64,000 nucleotides of DNA from Croceitalea rosinachiae. GTDB taxonomy: Bacteria; Bacteroidota; Bacteroidia; Flavobacteriales; Flavobacteriaceae. Where the stretch lies: positions 372,001 to 436,000 of the forward strand of contig NZ_JAVRHR010000003.1 of NCBI RefSeq assembly GCF_031846445.1. Reading direction: 5' to 3'. Shown piece after piece: positions 8,782 through 17,576 of this stretch. The first letter of the stretch is position 1. Every line of letters starts with the position of its first letter. A program made the position numbers and the translations under genes. Below the pieces are notes generated by a model, which saw only the letters and a list, made by a program, of their open reading frames with translations, made no database searches and was not told the DNA's origin.

Positions 8782-9072
8782 ATGGAAGGATTAGGACAGT
8801 TTTTTCCGCTGATATTGATTTTTGTTGTAGCGTATTTTTTTATGATACGTCCGCAAATGAAGCGTCAGAAAGATGAAAAGAAGTTTGCCGCAGAATTAAA
8901 AAAAGGAGATAAAATTATTACAAAAAGTGGATTACATGGTAAGGTGGTCGATTTGAACGAAAAAGATGGCTCATGTGTTATTGAGACTATGGCCGGTCGA
9001 TTGAAGTTTGATAAAAGTGCTATATCCATGGAAATGAGTAGAAAACTAAATCCTGCTCCCGTCAAAAAATAA
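8782..9072 (+). CDS. yajC: Preprotein translocase accessory subunit YajC
   Basis: A 96-aa single-helix protein: a transmembrane segment FPLILIFVVAYFFMIRPQMKR (residues about 8-28, with the hallmark FMIRPQ) followed by a cytoplasmic SH3-like domain including KKGDKIITKSGLHGKV. YajC joins SecDF in the inner membrane and supports Sec-dependent export. It ends in front of a strong bidirectional terminator (9093-9124) shared with the convergent gene. Confidence 0.93.
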   Translation: MEGLGQFFPLILIFVVAYFFMIRPQMKRQKDEKKFAAELKKGDKIITKSGLHGKVVDLNEKDGSCVIETMAGRLKFDKSAISMEMSRKLNPAPVKK

Positions 9073-9092
9073 TATCAGATTTGATATTTTAG

Positions 9093-9124
9093 AAAAGCAC
9101 CTGAACCATCAGGTGCTTTTTTTA
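9093..9124. terminator. Bidirectional terminator between yajC and the convergent YdeI-like gene
   Basis: AAAAGCACCTGA (9093-9104) pairs perfectly with 9109-9120 around a 4-nt loop. A T-run follows on the plus strand and an A-run precedes it, so it can work for both yajC and the minus-strand gene, whose stop overlaps it. Confidence 0.88.
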
Positions 9125-9718
9125 TCGATATTTGTCATTAAGGCCTTTACCTTGTTCAATAAGTGGTATTGATTTTTCAAGGCGGCTCAATTTTGTTTTT
9201 TCTTGCTTAGCCGTTTGAATATATTCACAATATTCATTTTGCTTGTAGATGGTCAAATTTTTAAAAGAAGCTTCTAAAGCTTTATTTTTTTTAAGGGCTT
9301 CTAATAACAATGACGGAATTTCGGCAGCTTTTGGCTTCTTCTTTACGGCCGCTAATACTTTTCCTTGTTTTTGATTTGTAATAGCCTCTTTTATATAACC
9401 TAAAACAATTTTTTTGTCAATTTCTTTAATTGATTCAAATTTCCAATGACGCATAGCCATAGTCTTTCCTTCTTGTGCGTTTTGTAATACTTTTTTAGGG
9501 TCTTTTAAAAAAGTACCATTAAAGAACCAAATGCCAAAATGGTTTTTAAATTTGCAGATGGCAAAAACGTTTTTACCCGCTACGGTATATGTTGGAAACT
9601 GCCATTTATAAGTCTCTTCAACATTGGTGCTGAGGGCCAGTTCGCGTAAAAGACCAATAGCACCTCTGTAGTGGTGCTCTTCATTAAAGTACTTTTCCAA
9701 TTTTTCAGACTTATCCAT
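9122..9718 (-). CDS. YdeI/OmpD-associated (DUF1801 plus OmdA) family protein
   Basis: A 198-aa cytoplasmic protein. The N-terminal DUF1801-like half shows EETYKWQFPTYTV and NHFGIWFFNGTFL. The C-terminal Lys-rich half has the YdeI/OmdA pattern (PSLLLEALKKNKALEASF, then YCEYIQTAKQEKTKLSRLEK). Homologues include Bacillus YdeI, linked to resistance to antimicrobial peptides, but the molecular activity is not established. It is convergent with yajC and located 28 nt downstream of pepT on the same strand, so co-transcription with pepT is possible. Confidence 0.8.
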   Translation of the reverse strand: MDKSEKLEKYFNEEHHYRGAIGLLRELALSTNVEETYKWQFPTYTVAGKNVFAICKFKNHFGIWFFNGTFLKDPKKVLQNAQEGKTMAMRHWKFESIKEIDKKIVLGYIKEAITNQKQGKVLAAVKKKPKAAEIPSLLLEALKKNKALEASFKNLTIYKQNEYCEYIQTAKQEKTKLSRLEKSIPLIEQGKGLNDKYR

Positions 9719-9746
9719 GATTTAGTAGTTAATCGTTATTGGCAAT

Positions 9747-10973
9747 TCAAAACTTCTCAGCTGTAAGTTCGCAAATTTTAACGATAGTTTTGACCGCTTT
9801 TTGCATACTCTCTAATGGCACGTATTCATATTTTCCATGAAAATTATGTCCTCCAGCAAAAATGTTTGGACAGGGTAGCCCCATAAAGCTTAGTTGAGAA
9901 CCATCGGTGCCACCTCTTATAGGTTTAATATTAGGTTCAATACCCAATTGCATCATGGCCTCTTCTGCAATTTCAACAATATGAAAAGCGGGCTCAATCT
10001 TTTCTTTCATATTAAAGTATTGATCCTTGATTTCAAAAGTTACCGATTCTGGATATTTTTTATTGAGTTTTTCTGAAATGTCCATTATCAAGTCTTTTCG
10101 AGCTTGAAAGTGAACTTCATCATGATCCCGAATAATCAATTCAATTTCAGCGTGTTCAATTTCTCCCTTTATATGGTACACATGAAAAAAGCCTTCCCTG
10201 TCTTCTGTGGTTTCTGGAGTTTCTCTATTCGGTAGTAAGCTTAAAAATTGATTGGCCAGGCCTATGGCATTTATCATTTTGTTTTTAGCATACCCAGGAT
10301 GAACACTTTTACCTTTAAAGGTTATCGTTGCACTGGCAGCATTAAAATTTTCATACTCTAACTCCCCAATTTGGCTGCCATCCATAGTATATGCCCATTC
10401 AGCACCAAATTTCTCAACATCAAATTTATGGGCGCCTCTTCCAATTTCTTCGTCAGGGGTAAAGCCTATTCTGATTTTGCCATGTTTGATTTCAGGATGG
10501 GCCACTAAATATTCCATTGCGGTAATAATCTCTGCTATACCTGCTTTATCATCTGCTCCAAGTAATGTTGTTCCATCGGTAGTTATTAAAGTCTGTCCAT
10601 GGTACTGCAATAGATCTTCGAAATAATTAGGTGAAAGCACAATGTTTTTTGTAGAATTCAAAACAATGTCACTACCGTCATAATTTTCTATAATTTTTGG
10701 ACGCACTTTGAAACCGGTAAAATCGGGGGTGGTGTCAAAATGAGAGATAAAACCTATAGTAGGAATTTTTTTATCGATATTACTTGGCAGTGTTGCCATG
10801 ATATAGGCATTTTCATCAATAGAAACCTCTTGCATTCCAATTTGATGAAGCTCTAACACTAATTTTTTTGCTAAAACCCATTGTTTGTCTGTGCTAGGTG
10901 TTGTATTTGATTTTGGGTCACTTTGTGTGTCTATGCCAACATATTCTAAAAATCTGGGTAGTAGTTTTTCCAT
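9747..10973 (-). CDS. pepT: Peptidase T (tripeptide aminopeptidase, M20 family)
   Basis: 408 aa, the usual length for PepT. Zinc and catalytic motifs of the M20 family are visible: GFISHFDTTPDFTG (first zinc His and Asp), LLGADDKAGIAEI (bridging Asp), PDEEIGRGAHKFD (catalytic Glu pair), and the C-terminal RGGTDGSQLSFMGLPCPN and AGGHNFHGKYEYVP (last zinc His). It removes N-terminal residues from tripeptides in the cytoplasm. The dimerisation lid segment GKSVHPGYAKNKMINA is intact, so the enzyme looks functional. Confidence 0.94.
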   Translation of the reverse strand: MEKLLPRFLEYVGIDTQSDPKSNTTPSTDKQWVLAKKLVLELHQIGMQEVSIDENAYIMATLPSNIDKKIPTIGFISHFDTTPDFTGFKVRPKIIENYDGSDIVLNSTKNIVLSPNYFEDLLQYHGQTLITTDGTTLLGADDKAGIAEIITAMEYLVAHPEIKHGKIRIGFTPDEEIGRGAHKFDVEKFGAEWAYTMDGSQIGELEYENFNAASATITFKGKSVHPGYAKNKMINAIGLANQFLSLLPNRETPETTEDREGFFHVYHIKGEIEHAEIELIIRDHDEVHFQARKDLIMDISEKLNKKYPESVTFEIKDQYFNMKEKIEPAFHIVEIAEEAMMQLGIEPNIKPIRGGTDGSQLSFMGLPCPNIFAGGHNFHGKYEYVPLESMQKAVKTIVKICELTAEKF

Positions 10974-11070
10974 AAAAAGTGCTTTTCATCAAAAATAATG
11001 TTTATTCAATCGTAATAATTCGAAACCATGCTTTTCAGTAAGTATATTTAAGATATAAATTGGAATTCAT

Positions 11071-11490
11071 TTGATAAGAAAATTACTATTTGTACTTATT
11101 CTTTTTATTACAAACCTTTCTTTTGGGCAAGAAGATTGCTATCTGGGTATAGGTGGAAAAGACGATGTTGTAATTACCGAGGTTTTTCAACTCTCAGAAG
11201 AACAGGTTGAAAATCTTCGCAATTGGGGTGCTGAATTAGAATTTAGAAATGAGATTTTTAAGATAAAAGCAAAAAAATTACTAAAGAATCATGGGCAAGC
11301 TTCTCCAGAGGACCTATTAAGAATGTCATATGATTATAAAGCTATTCTAGACAGTATGGCCGCGAATATGCGCTTATTGGATAAAAGAATGTTAGGGACA
11401 TTCAATAACAAGCAATACAATTTGTATATCATGCTTTGCAATCAATTATCACGTAGCCCTATCTATACAACCAGGTCAGTTAACGAATAA
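11071..11490 (+). CDS. Hypothetical secreted protein
   Basis: A 139-aa protein with a clear signal peptide (residues 1-20, MIRKLLFVLILFITNLSFGQ, cleavage before Glu) encoded from a TTG start; no ATG is available upstream in frame. The mature part is mostly helical with a possible zinc- or heme-free Lys-rich middle (FKIKAKKLLKNHG). No family recognised. It lies 59 nt upstream of pyrD in the same direction and is divergent from pepT. Confidence 0.65.
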   Translation: MIRKLLFVLILFITNLSFGQEDCYLGIGGKDDVVITEVFQLSEEQVENLRNWGAELEFRNEIFKIKAKKLLKNHGQASPEDLLRMSYDYKAILDSMAANMRLLDKRMLGTFNNKQYNLYIMLCNQLSRSPIYTTRSVNE

Positions 11491-11548
11491 TTCACTTTTT
11501 TCATAGTACTTTTTCTAGAGTTTTTATTTTTACAGAAAATAAGTGTTA

Positions 11549-12589
11549 ATGTACAAGTTTGTTATCCGCCCTATTATGTTTTTACTTGATGCGGAGACTG
11601 CCCATTACTTTTCGTTTACCATAATTCGTTTTTTTTCAAGAATTGGCTTTGGTCCAGTTTTTAGAAAACTATTTGTTATTAATGACGAAAGACTGCAACG
11701 TGAGGTATTCGGATTAAAGTTTAATAACCCTATAGGTCTGGCAGCAGGTTTTGATAAAGATGCCAAATTGTACAATGAATTTTCAGATTTTGGTTTTGGT
11801 TTTATTGAAATAGGAACCTTGACTCCAAAGCCCCAGGCTGGAAATCCTAAAAAAAGATTATTTCGATTATTAGATGACGACGCCATTATTAATCGAATGG
11901 GTTTTAACAATAGTGGTGTATTTGATGCTGTTGAAAGACTAAAAAAGAAACATCGGGTATTGGTTGGTGGTAATATTGGAAAGAATAAGGTTACTGCCAA
12001 TAAAGACGCTGTAAAGGATTATCTGATATGTTTTGATGCACTTTTTGACCATGTTGATTATTTTGTGGTCAACGTAAGCTCTCCCAACACACCTGGTCTG
12101 AGGGAACTTCAAGATAAGAAACCGCTTACAGATATTTTGAAGAAGTTAAAAAGAGCTAACACCAAAAATGCCAATGCAAACAAAACCAAAGAGAAGCCTA
12201 TTCTGCTTAAGATTGCACCTGATTTGACCAATAATCAGCTATTGGATATTATTGATATCGTAAAGACAACTAAAATTGATGGTATTATCGCAACAAATAC
12301 AACTATATCGCGTAAACGATTAAAATCTCATCTTACATTAGCAGAGGAAAAGGGAGGGTTGAGTGGTAAACCATTGGCCCCTAGAAGTACTGAGGTAATC
12401 CAATTTTTATCAGAAAAGAGTAATAAAGCATTTCCGATTATAGGGGTAGGGGGTATTCATTCAGCAAGTGATGCCATCGAGAAATTGGAAGCCGGTGCAG
12501 ATTTGATACAACTATATACAGGGTTTGTATATGAAGGTCCCAGTTTGCTAAAACAAATCAATAAAGCTATATTGAAAAAGGAACTCTAA
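11549..12589 (+). CDS. pyrD: Dihydroorotate dehydrogenase (quinone), class 2
   Basis: 346 aa from ATG 11549 (MYKFVIRPIMFLLDAETAH). This N-terminal helical segment anchors class 2 enzymes to the membrane and receives ubiquinone or menaquinone. FMN-binding and catalytic blocks follow: NPIGLAAGFDKDAKLY, FIEIGTLTPKPQAGNPKKR, NRMGFNNSG, the catalytic Ser loop VVNVSSPNTPGLRELQ, LLKIAPDLT, TNTTISR and GVGGIHSASDAIEKLEAGA. It oxidises dihydroorotate to orotate in pyrimidine synthesis. Two codons upstream (GTG at 11543) are in frame but unlikely to be used. Confidence 0.95.
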   Translation: MYKFVIRPIMFLLDAETAHYFSFTIIRFFSRIGFGPVFRKLFVINDERLQREVFGLKFNNPIGLAAGFDKDAKLYNEFSDFGFGFIEIGTLTPKPQAGNPKKRLFRLLDDDAIINRMGFNNSGVFDAVERLKKKHRVLVGGNIGKNKVTANKDAVKDYLICFDALFDHVDYFVVNVSSPNTPGLRELQDKKPLTDILKKLKRANTKNANANKTKEKPILLKIAPDLTNNQLLDIIDIVKTTKIDGIIATNTTISRKRLKSHLTLAEEKGGLSGKPLAPRSTEVIQFLSEKSNKAFPIIGVGGIHSASDAIEKLEAGADLIQLYTGFVYEGPSLLKQINKAILKKEL

Positions 12590-12600
12590 GTCCTTTTAAA

Positions 12601-13134
12601 ATGAAATGTATAGCTTTTTTTCTTCTCCTAACTTTTCCCGTTTGTGGTTTTTCTCAAACTGATAAAGAACCAAAAACCGCTTTTACAAAAATGTATTTAC
12701 CGGTTTGGCTTGAAGCTAAAGAACATTGTTTGGATGTTGCCAGGACCATGCCTGAAAATTTATATGGGTATCGTCCTACATCTAAAAGTAAATCATTTGC
12801 AGAGCAAATGGTACATATAGGTTATACGATTGAATTACTGACCAAGCGGTATGTACAAGGTATGGTAGTAAAACCCAATACACCTGATGCCTCTAAAATG
12901 AACAAAGTTGAAATCATTAAATTATTGGAAACAGGATTTGATTATACTACTTCAGTTATACATACCATTGAACAAGAAGAACTTGATGAGACTTGTGTGA
13001 TGTACCATAGCTGTAATACCGTAAGCAGGGCTTTTGCGTTTTTCTATGTGCAAGACCATATGGCCAACCATAGGGCAAAATCAAACTTATATTTGCGAAT
13101 GAACAATATCAAACCACCTGAATATACGTGGTGA
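12601..13134 (+). CDS. DinB-family secreted protein
   Basis: 177 aa starting 11 nt after pyrD. A signal peptide (residues 1-18, ending CGFSQ) precedes a four-helix DinB-like bundle. The family's metal-binding His positions are visible in AEQMVHIGY and DHMANHRAK near the C-terminus. DinB-like proteins are putative metal-dependent hydrolases or thiol transferases; the reaction is unknown. Export to the periplasm is common for the Bacteroidota members. It is convergent with the Dabb gene, with a single base between the stop codons. Confidence 0.8.
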   Translation: MKCIAFFLLLTFPVCGFSQTDKEPKTAFTKMYLPVWLEAKEHCLDVARTMPENLYGYRPTSKSKSFAEQMVHIGYTIELLTKRYVQGMVVKPNTPDASKMNKVEIIKLLETGFDYTTSVIHTIEQEELDETCVMYHSCNTVSRAFAFFYVQDHMANHRAKSNLYLRMNNIKPPEYTW

Positions 13135-13135
13135 T

Positions 13136-13564
13136 TTATTTTGTCCAATAATCTACAACCGTCACATCTTCAATGTAAGGTGAAGCAACTTCAACAAATG
13201 CCTTGTGGTCAGAATGTGGAAGATAAATGGCTCTATCAGCTTCCGTTTTAAAAGTAACAAAAAAGCAATGTGTCAGACCTTTGTTTAGTCCTTCAGGACT
13301 ATTATTCAATCCCCATTCGTAATCTTGTATCTCTTTGATTTTAGATGGCAATGCATTAAAAGCATCCTCGATTTCTTTTAATTTTTCTACAGAAGTTTCG
13401 TCTTTGAATTTAAAGAGCACCACATGGCGTAGAAGACTATCGGATTCTTGTTGTTTGATTGATTCTGAAGCTTCCGACGAATTAGAATCATTAAAGGTCA
13501 TAAATGCGAAAGACACACAAATGGCAGCTGCAACAGTGAAAATAAAAAGCGTATTTTTTTTCAT
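13136..13564 (-). CDS. Dabb-family (stress-responsive A/B barrel) protein
   Basis: 142 aa. An N-terminal hydrophobic segment (about 7-22) suggests export or anchoring. The Dabb domain (about 44-141) starts LLRHVVLFKFKDETS and includes FNALPSKIKEIQDYEWG and HKAFVEVASPYIEDVTVVDYW. The domain forms a ferredoxin-like dimeric alpha/beta barrel. Plant and bacterial members are linked to stress or polyketide cyclisation, but function here is unknown. It is convergent with the DinB-like gene. Confidence 0.82.
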   Translation of the reverse strand: MKKNTLFIFTVAAAICVSFAFMTFNDSNSSEASESIKQQESDSLLRHVVLFKFKDETSVEKLKEIEDAFNALPSKIKEIQDYEWGLNNSPEGLNKGLTHCFFVTFKTEADRAIYLPHSDHKAFVEVASPYIEDVTVVDYWTK

Positions 13565-13635
13565 AATTATTTTTTAGTAGAAACTAAGAGAAAGATACGA
13601 TAGTTAATGTTGCTATCAGTCACATCAAAAGAATA

Positions 13636-15720
13636 TTAACGCTTCAAACTAAAATGACTCTTAAATTCTTTTATTTCACCAAGGCTATTGGTGTAGGTCA
13701 ATTTGAACCAATAATCGCTTGATGGCAAAGGTTTTCCATTCGTTGTACCATTCCAGCCAGAGTCATTCTCATAAGTGGTGAGCAATACACCGAACCGGTC
13801 GAAAATTTTGATTTCCGAATTGTTAAGTTCAGAGAGCCCAAAAATTTTCCAAGTATCATTTATCCCATCGCCATTTGGAGTAAAAAATCTTGGGTAATCC
13901 ACAATTAAAAAGTCTTTACTGATAACACTACAACCATAAACATCAGTCACATAAGCAGTATATTCTCCAGCAGCTAAGCCACCGAAGATTTGGTTTTCTG
14001 AAAAATCCATAGTATCCACTGCAAAACGATAGGGCGAGTTTCCCTCGGCACGCAATTCTACAATACCTTCATTAGAAAAAATATCACTTAATACAAGAAC
14101 TTCGAAAACTATAGGGGGTTCGCTACTAATAACATGGGTAGACAAAATAGTTTCACAACCAAACTCAATGTTCCGTGCTATTGTAAAATAGGAGCCTGTT
14201 TCTGATGCCACTAAATTTGGGTTGGTTTCACTAGCAATCAGGTTTTTTTCAAGAACAGCATCTTTATACCATTGAAATGAGTATAAATCAGGCGATAGGC
14301 CCGTATCCAATTCTGGTCTTGGTGCTATAGGTTGACCCTGAGTATCTAGGCAAAGAACATATTCATCTTTCAAAACCGATAGAAAATTTAGGTTTCGAAC
14401 GTTTACTGAAAAAGAAATGGTTTCAAAACAGCTGGTACCTGAAGAGATACGTGCATAAATGATGATTTCTTGGGTTCGTTGAAAAGTGTAAGCTTGCGGT
14501 GCTCTAATCTCGTTTATAAATTCTTGTGCATCAGATAGTTCGGTAAAATAGTGGACACCATAAATTTCTGGATTCTGACCCCCCATAATAAGTGGTGTAT
14601 TAAGCGTTAAATCCACAACAGGTAAATCTAAATCATCATCACTAAACGTACAGGCGTCTAAATCTAAAGGAGGACTTTCAATGGTCGGTGGTGTAATAAA
14701 TTCTAGCTCTATTCTTCCTTTTGAAACACATTGGGGAGAAAACTCTACCTCTACTGCGAAACTAATGTCATCAGAAACTGTAATGATGGCAACATCGTCA
14801 TATTGGGTAAGACGTTCACCATTACTATACCACCGGTAATGCTGTGCTCCAACAGAAGTCGCATCGAGGGTGTAGACATCCCCTATGCATAATGGGTTGC
14901 CTTGACTTATGGTTCTATCTTCTCCAAGTGAAACATCTAGAGAAAAACTATCTCCCTCTAAAAAAACAGCTGAATCTAGTGCAATGTCGAGATTATCGGC
15001 AATAACAAGCTTAATAGTATACGATTCACCAGGTATGACTTCAGACTTAGCGGTTAGACTCTTGGTTTGTCCAGTCATAGAAATACTTGAGTTTGACCCG
15101 TTTATACCACCAAAAAAATCTTCATTTCTCGGTTCACAAACATCAGGGACCCCGGGACGCACTGAAGTGGCGGATACGGTACTGTTTGAATTGGGCACAA
15201 TAGCCAAATTCTTTGAATTGCCATTCGAATCGGTCAGTATAAAGGCGAAAGAATCTGAAAATTCACATTGATAGTCTTCGCTATATTCTTCGGAGGCAAA
15301 CAGAAAATTGAAACTAAAACTATTTGTTAGGGGTACAAAATCAAATTGGATATATGTTGCATTGAAAAGGTTTGCTATTCGAGCTATCGACTTTAAATCC
15401 TCATCCCCTGGCCATTCCAACACTCCAGAGTCTTTGATATCATCATTTGGTCCAACAGCGTCAATGGCATAACCAGTTGAAAGAACGATTCCTTCTGCGT
15501 ACGGAAAACGCGACTCCTCCTTGTTAAAATATCCTATTCCATTGATACCAAAATCGGTTCCGGTAAAAGAGCGATAGTTTGAAGTTTCAGCACAATTAGA
15601 GTTCACCAAAACATCTTTGACCAATTCTGCAACGGTGAAATCTTCTGAAACGCTAATCTGTTGTGCGAATGACAAAAAAGAAAATAAATAAAACACAGTG
15701 CAAAAAAACCTTCTCACCAC
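13636..15720 (-). CDS. T9SS type B substrate with choice-of-anchor L domain
   Basis: 694 aa. The signal peptide (about 1-20, ending SFAQ) is read from a GTG start (GTGGTG at the 5' end; no nearby ATG). The N-terminal half is a choice-of-anchor L domain: YAEGIVLSTGYA, FNFLFASEEYSEDY, DSFAFILTDSNGN and SYTIKLVIADN. A middle region with paired Cys suggests Ig-like or PKD-like domains. The C-terminus is the T9SS type B (gliding-motility CTD) module: PRFFTPNGDGINDTW, IKIFDRFGVLL, WNGTTNGKPLPSSDYWF. It is probably secreted to the cell surface or medium. Confidence 0.88.
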   Translation of the reverse strand: MVRRFFCTVFYLFSFLSFAQQISVSEDFTVAELVKDVLVNSNCAETSNYRSFTGTDFGINGIGYFNKEESRFPYAEGIVLSTGYAIDAVGPNDDIKDSGVLEWPGDEDLKSIARIANLFNATYIQFDFVPLTNSFSFNFLFASEEYSEDYQCEFSDSFAFILTDSNGNSKNLAIVPNSNSTVSATSVRPGVPDVCEPRNEDFFGGINGSNSSISMTGQTKSLTAKSEVIPGESYTIKLVIADNLDIALDSAVFLEGDSFSLDVSLGEDRTISQGNPLCIGDVYTLDATSVGAQHYRWYSNGERLTQYDDVAIITVSDDISFAVEVEFSPQCVSKGRIELEFITPPTIESPPLDLDACTFSDDDLDLPVVDLTLNTPLIMGGQNPEIYGVHYFTELSDAQEFINEIRAPQAYTFQRTQEIIIYARISSGTSCFETISFSVNVRNLNFLSVLKDEYVLCLDTQGQPIAPRPELDTGLSPDLYSFQWYKDAVLEKNLIASETNPNLVASETGSYFTIARNIEFGCETILSTHVISSEPPIVFEVLVLSDIFSNEGIVELRAEGNSPYRFAVDTMDFSENQIFGGLAAGEYTAYVTDVYGCSVISKDFLIVDYPRFFTPNGDGINDTWKIFGLSELNNSEIKIFDRFGVLLTTYENDSGWNGTTNGKPLPSSDYWFKLTYTNSLGEIKEFKSHFSLKR

Positions 15721-15915
15721 CTCAAATATTAATTACAGTAATCTACTTTGTTTTCAATCAACTTTTCTAAATATAATTGTATTTTTCCAAACTGCATTAA
15801 GCTAATGTTTTAAAGGGTCATTTACCCATTTTTTATGCAATTGACCTACTATTATTAAGCAGTAGCTTTACAATAGGCTGTTTTTTTGTTTCTACCTATT
15901 TTTGGATATCGTAAA

Positions 15916-16542
15916 ATGAATTTTGAAGTTTTAATAGGGTTTACTTTTGCAACCGTCGTTCTTGCAATTTCTCCAGGACCGGATAATATTTTTGTCATGG
16001 TTCAGAGTATGGCCAATGGTAAAAAATACGGCCTTGCGACCGTTGCTGGTCTAATGACAGGTTGCCTTGTTCATACTACTTTATTGGCTTTTGGGGTATC
16101 TGCGCTAATTAAAGAAAACGAGTCCTTATTTTTTACCATCAAACTTTTTGGAGCGGTGTACCTGCTATTTTTAAGTTATAAGGTTTTTAAAAGTAGCCCC
16201 AAAATTGACTTTTCTCAACAAAGTAGCCCAAAGAAAGGTTTGATGAACTTATTTCAGACCGGTTTTTGGATGAATGTATTGAACCCTAAAGTCACTATAT
16301 TTTTTTTGGCATTTTTCCCAGGTTTTCTTTTTAGTGAAAGTTTGGATACTGTTGTTCAATTTTATGTTTTAGGTTTTTTGTTTATCATAGTGTCCTCATT
16401 GGTTTTTGGAACTATTGCCATTCTTGCCGGAAGTATTTCTAATTACGTGCTGAAAAACCCAAAGTCAGGGTTGTTTTTAAAATGGCTGCAAATAATAGTT
16501 TTTATTGCCATTGCACTTTACTTATTGCTTTCAGGGAAATAG
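15916..16542 (+). CDS. LysE/RhtB-family exporter
   Basis: 208 aa from ATG 15916 (MNFEVLIGFTFATVVLAISPGPDNIFVM). It carries the LysE-family hallmark SPGPDNIFVMVQS in helix 1 and about six transmembrane segments. It exports amino acids or related small molecules; the substrate is not predictable. The HMG-CoA lyase-like gene begins 15 nt after the stop, so they are likely one operon. An upstream in-frame TTG at 15886 would add ten residues of no family character. Confidence 0.88.
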   Translation: MNFEVLIGFTFATVVLAISPGPDNIFVMVQSMANGKKYGLATVAGLMTGCLVHTTLLAFGVSALIKENESLFFTIKLFGAVYLLFLSYKVFKSSPKIDFSQQSSPKKGLMNLFQTGFWMNVLNPKVTIFFLAFFPGFLFSESLDTVVQFYVLGFLFIIVSSLVFGTIAILAGSISNYVLKNPKSGLFLKWLQIIVFIAIALYLLLSGK

Positions 16543-16557
16543 TACTAATTTTATAAA

Positions 16558-17427
16558 ATGTCTGAGGATAAGGTAAAAGTAATTGAATGTCCGAGAGATG
16601 CTATGCAAGGTATCAAGACCTTCATTCCTACCGAACAAAAAGTCAAGTATATCCAATCGTTATTGGGATGTGGATTTGACACCATAGATTTTGGAAGTTT
16701 TGTTTCGCCCAAAGCCATTCCACAAATGATTGATACGGCCGATGTGCTGTATCAATTGGACCTAACTAAAACCAATAGTAAGTTGTTGGCGATTGTTGCA
16801 AATGTGAGAGGCGCTTCAGATGCTTGTAAGCATAAGGCTATTGATTACTTGGGTTATCCTTTCTCTATTTCCGAGAATTTTCAGATGCGGAATACACATA
16901 AAACAATTGCCCAGTCTGTAGAGACCTTGAAAGAGATTTTAGCTATTGCCTCTGATGCCAAAAAAGAAGTGGTCACGTACATTTCAATGGGATTTGGGAA
17001 TCCTTATGGAGACCCATGGAGTGTTGAGGTAGTTGGAGAATGGACTGAGAAATTAGCCGGAATGGGAGTAAAAATTTTATCGTTATCCGACACGGTTGGT
17101 ACTTCAACTCCTGAGGTAATAGATTATTTGTTCTCTAATTTAATTCCAAAATATCCTGAAATCGAATTTGGCGCCCATTTACATACCACACCGACCAGAT
17201 GGCACGAAAAAGTTGATGCAGCTTATAAGGCAGGCTGTAGGCGTTTTGATGGTGCGGTTCAGGGTTTTGGTGGCTGCCCTATGGCAAAAGATGAGCTTAC
17301 CGGCAATATGCCAACCGAAAAAATGCTTTCTTATTTTACACAAGAAAAAGCTGATTCTGGCGTGAATTGGCTGGTCTTTGAAGCTGCTTACAATAAGGCC
17401 ACCGAATTATTTTCGGTTTACCATTGA
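16558..17427 (+). CDS. Hydroxymethylglutaryl-CoA lyase-like enzyme
   Basis: 289 aa, TIM-barrel HMGL family. It shows ECPRDAMQGIKTFIPTEQK (the substrate and metal-binding arginine-aspartate block; canonical lyases have GPRDGLQ), GSFVSPKAIPQM, metal-ligand pair in EFGAHLHTTP, and the mobile loop FGGCPMAKDELTGNMPTE with the conserved catalytic Cys. It should cleave HMG-CoA or a close acyl-CoA to acetoacetate and acetyl-CoA, as in leucine breakdown. The altered first motif (ECPRDAMQ) is worth noting but looks typical of flavobacterial members. It follows the LysE gene by 15 nt. Confidence 0.85.
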   Translation: MSEDKVKVIECPRDAMQGIKTFIPTEQKVKYIQSLLGCGFDTIDFGSFVSPKAIPQMIDTADVLYQLDLTKTNSKLLAIVANVRGASDACKHKAIDYLGYPFSISENFQMRNTHKTIAQSVETLKEILAIASDAKKEVVTYISMGFGNPYGDPWSVEVVGEWTEKLAGMGVKILSLSDTVGTSTPEVIDYLFSNLIPKYPEIEFGAHLHTTPTRWHEKVDAAYKAGCRRFDGAVQGFGGCPMAKDELTGNMPTEKMLSYFTQEKADSGVNWLVFEAAYNKATELFSVYH

Positions 17428-17474
17428 TGATTTTTCCGTAAATCTGATATTACCCAAATGTTAAATATGCTTCT

Positions 17475-17497
17475 TTATTTAAAATAAGTCTAAATAA
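17475..17497. promoter_or_regulatory. Palindromic operator copy 1 (upstream of DUF4856 promoter)
   Basis: A 23-nt element with left arm TTATTTA and right end AAGTCTAAATAA, one of four close copies in the window (17541, 25294, 25794). It ends three nt before the -33 TTTG. It has the size and symmetry of a metal-repressor box (Fur- or DtxR-like); which repressor binds is inferred, not seen. Confidence 0.65.
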
Positions 17498-17499
17498 AA

Positions 17500-17530
17500 T
17501 TTGCAAGTTAATTTGAGCTGGATATATTTG
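17500..17530 (+). promoter_or_regulatory. Promoter of the DUF4856-imelysin-HTTM-receptor operon
   Basis: TTTG (17500-17503), a 19-nt spacer and TATATTTG (17523-17530) match the Bacteroidota primary-sigma promoter exactly. Expected transcription start is about 17536, 40 nt before the ATG. Operators abut it on both sides. Confidence 0.75.
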
Positions 17531-17540
17531 CCAAACATAA

Positions 17541-17563
17541 TTATTTATAATAAGTCTAAATAA
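17541..17563. promoter_or_regulatory. Palindromic operator copy 2 (downstream of transcription start)
   Basis: A 23-nt element with left arm TTATTTA and right end AAGTCTAAATAA, identical to copy 1 except at one central base. It lies between the predicted transcription start and the ATG at 17577, where a bound repressor would block transcription. Confidence 0.65.
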
Positions 17564-17576
17564 ATTTAACTTAAAA

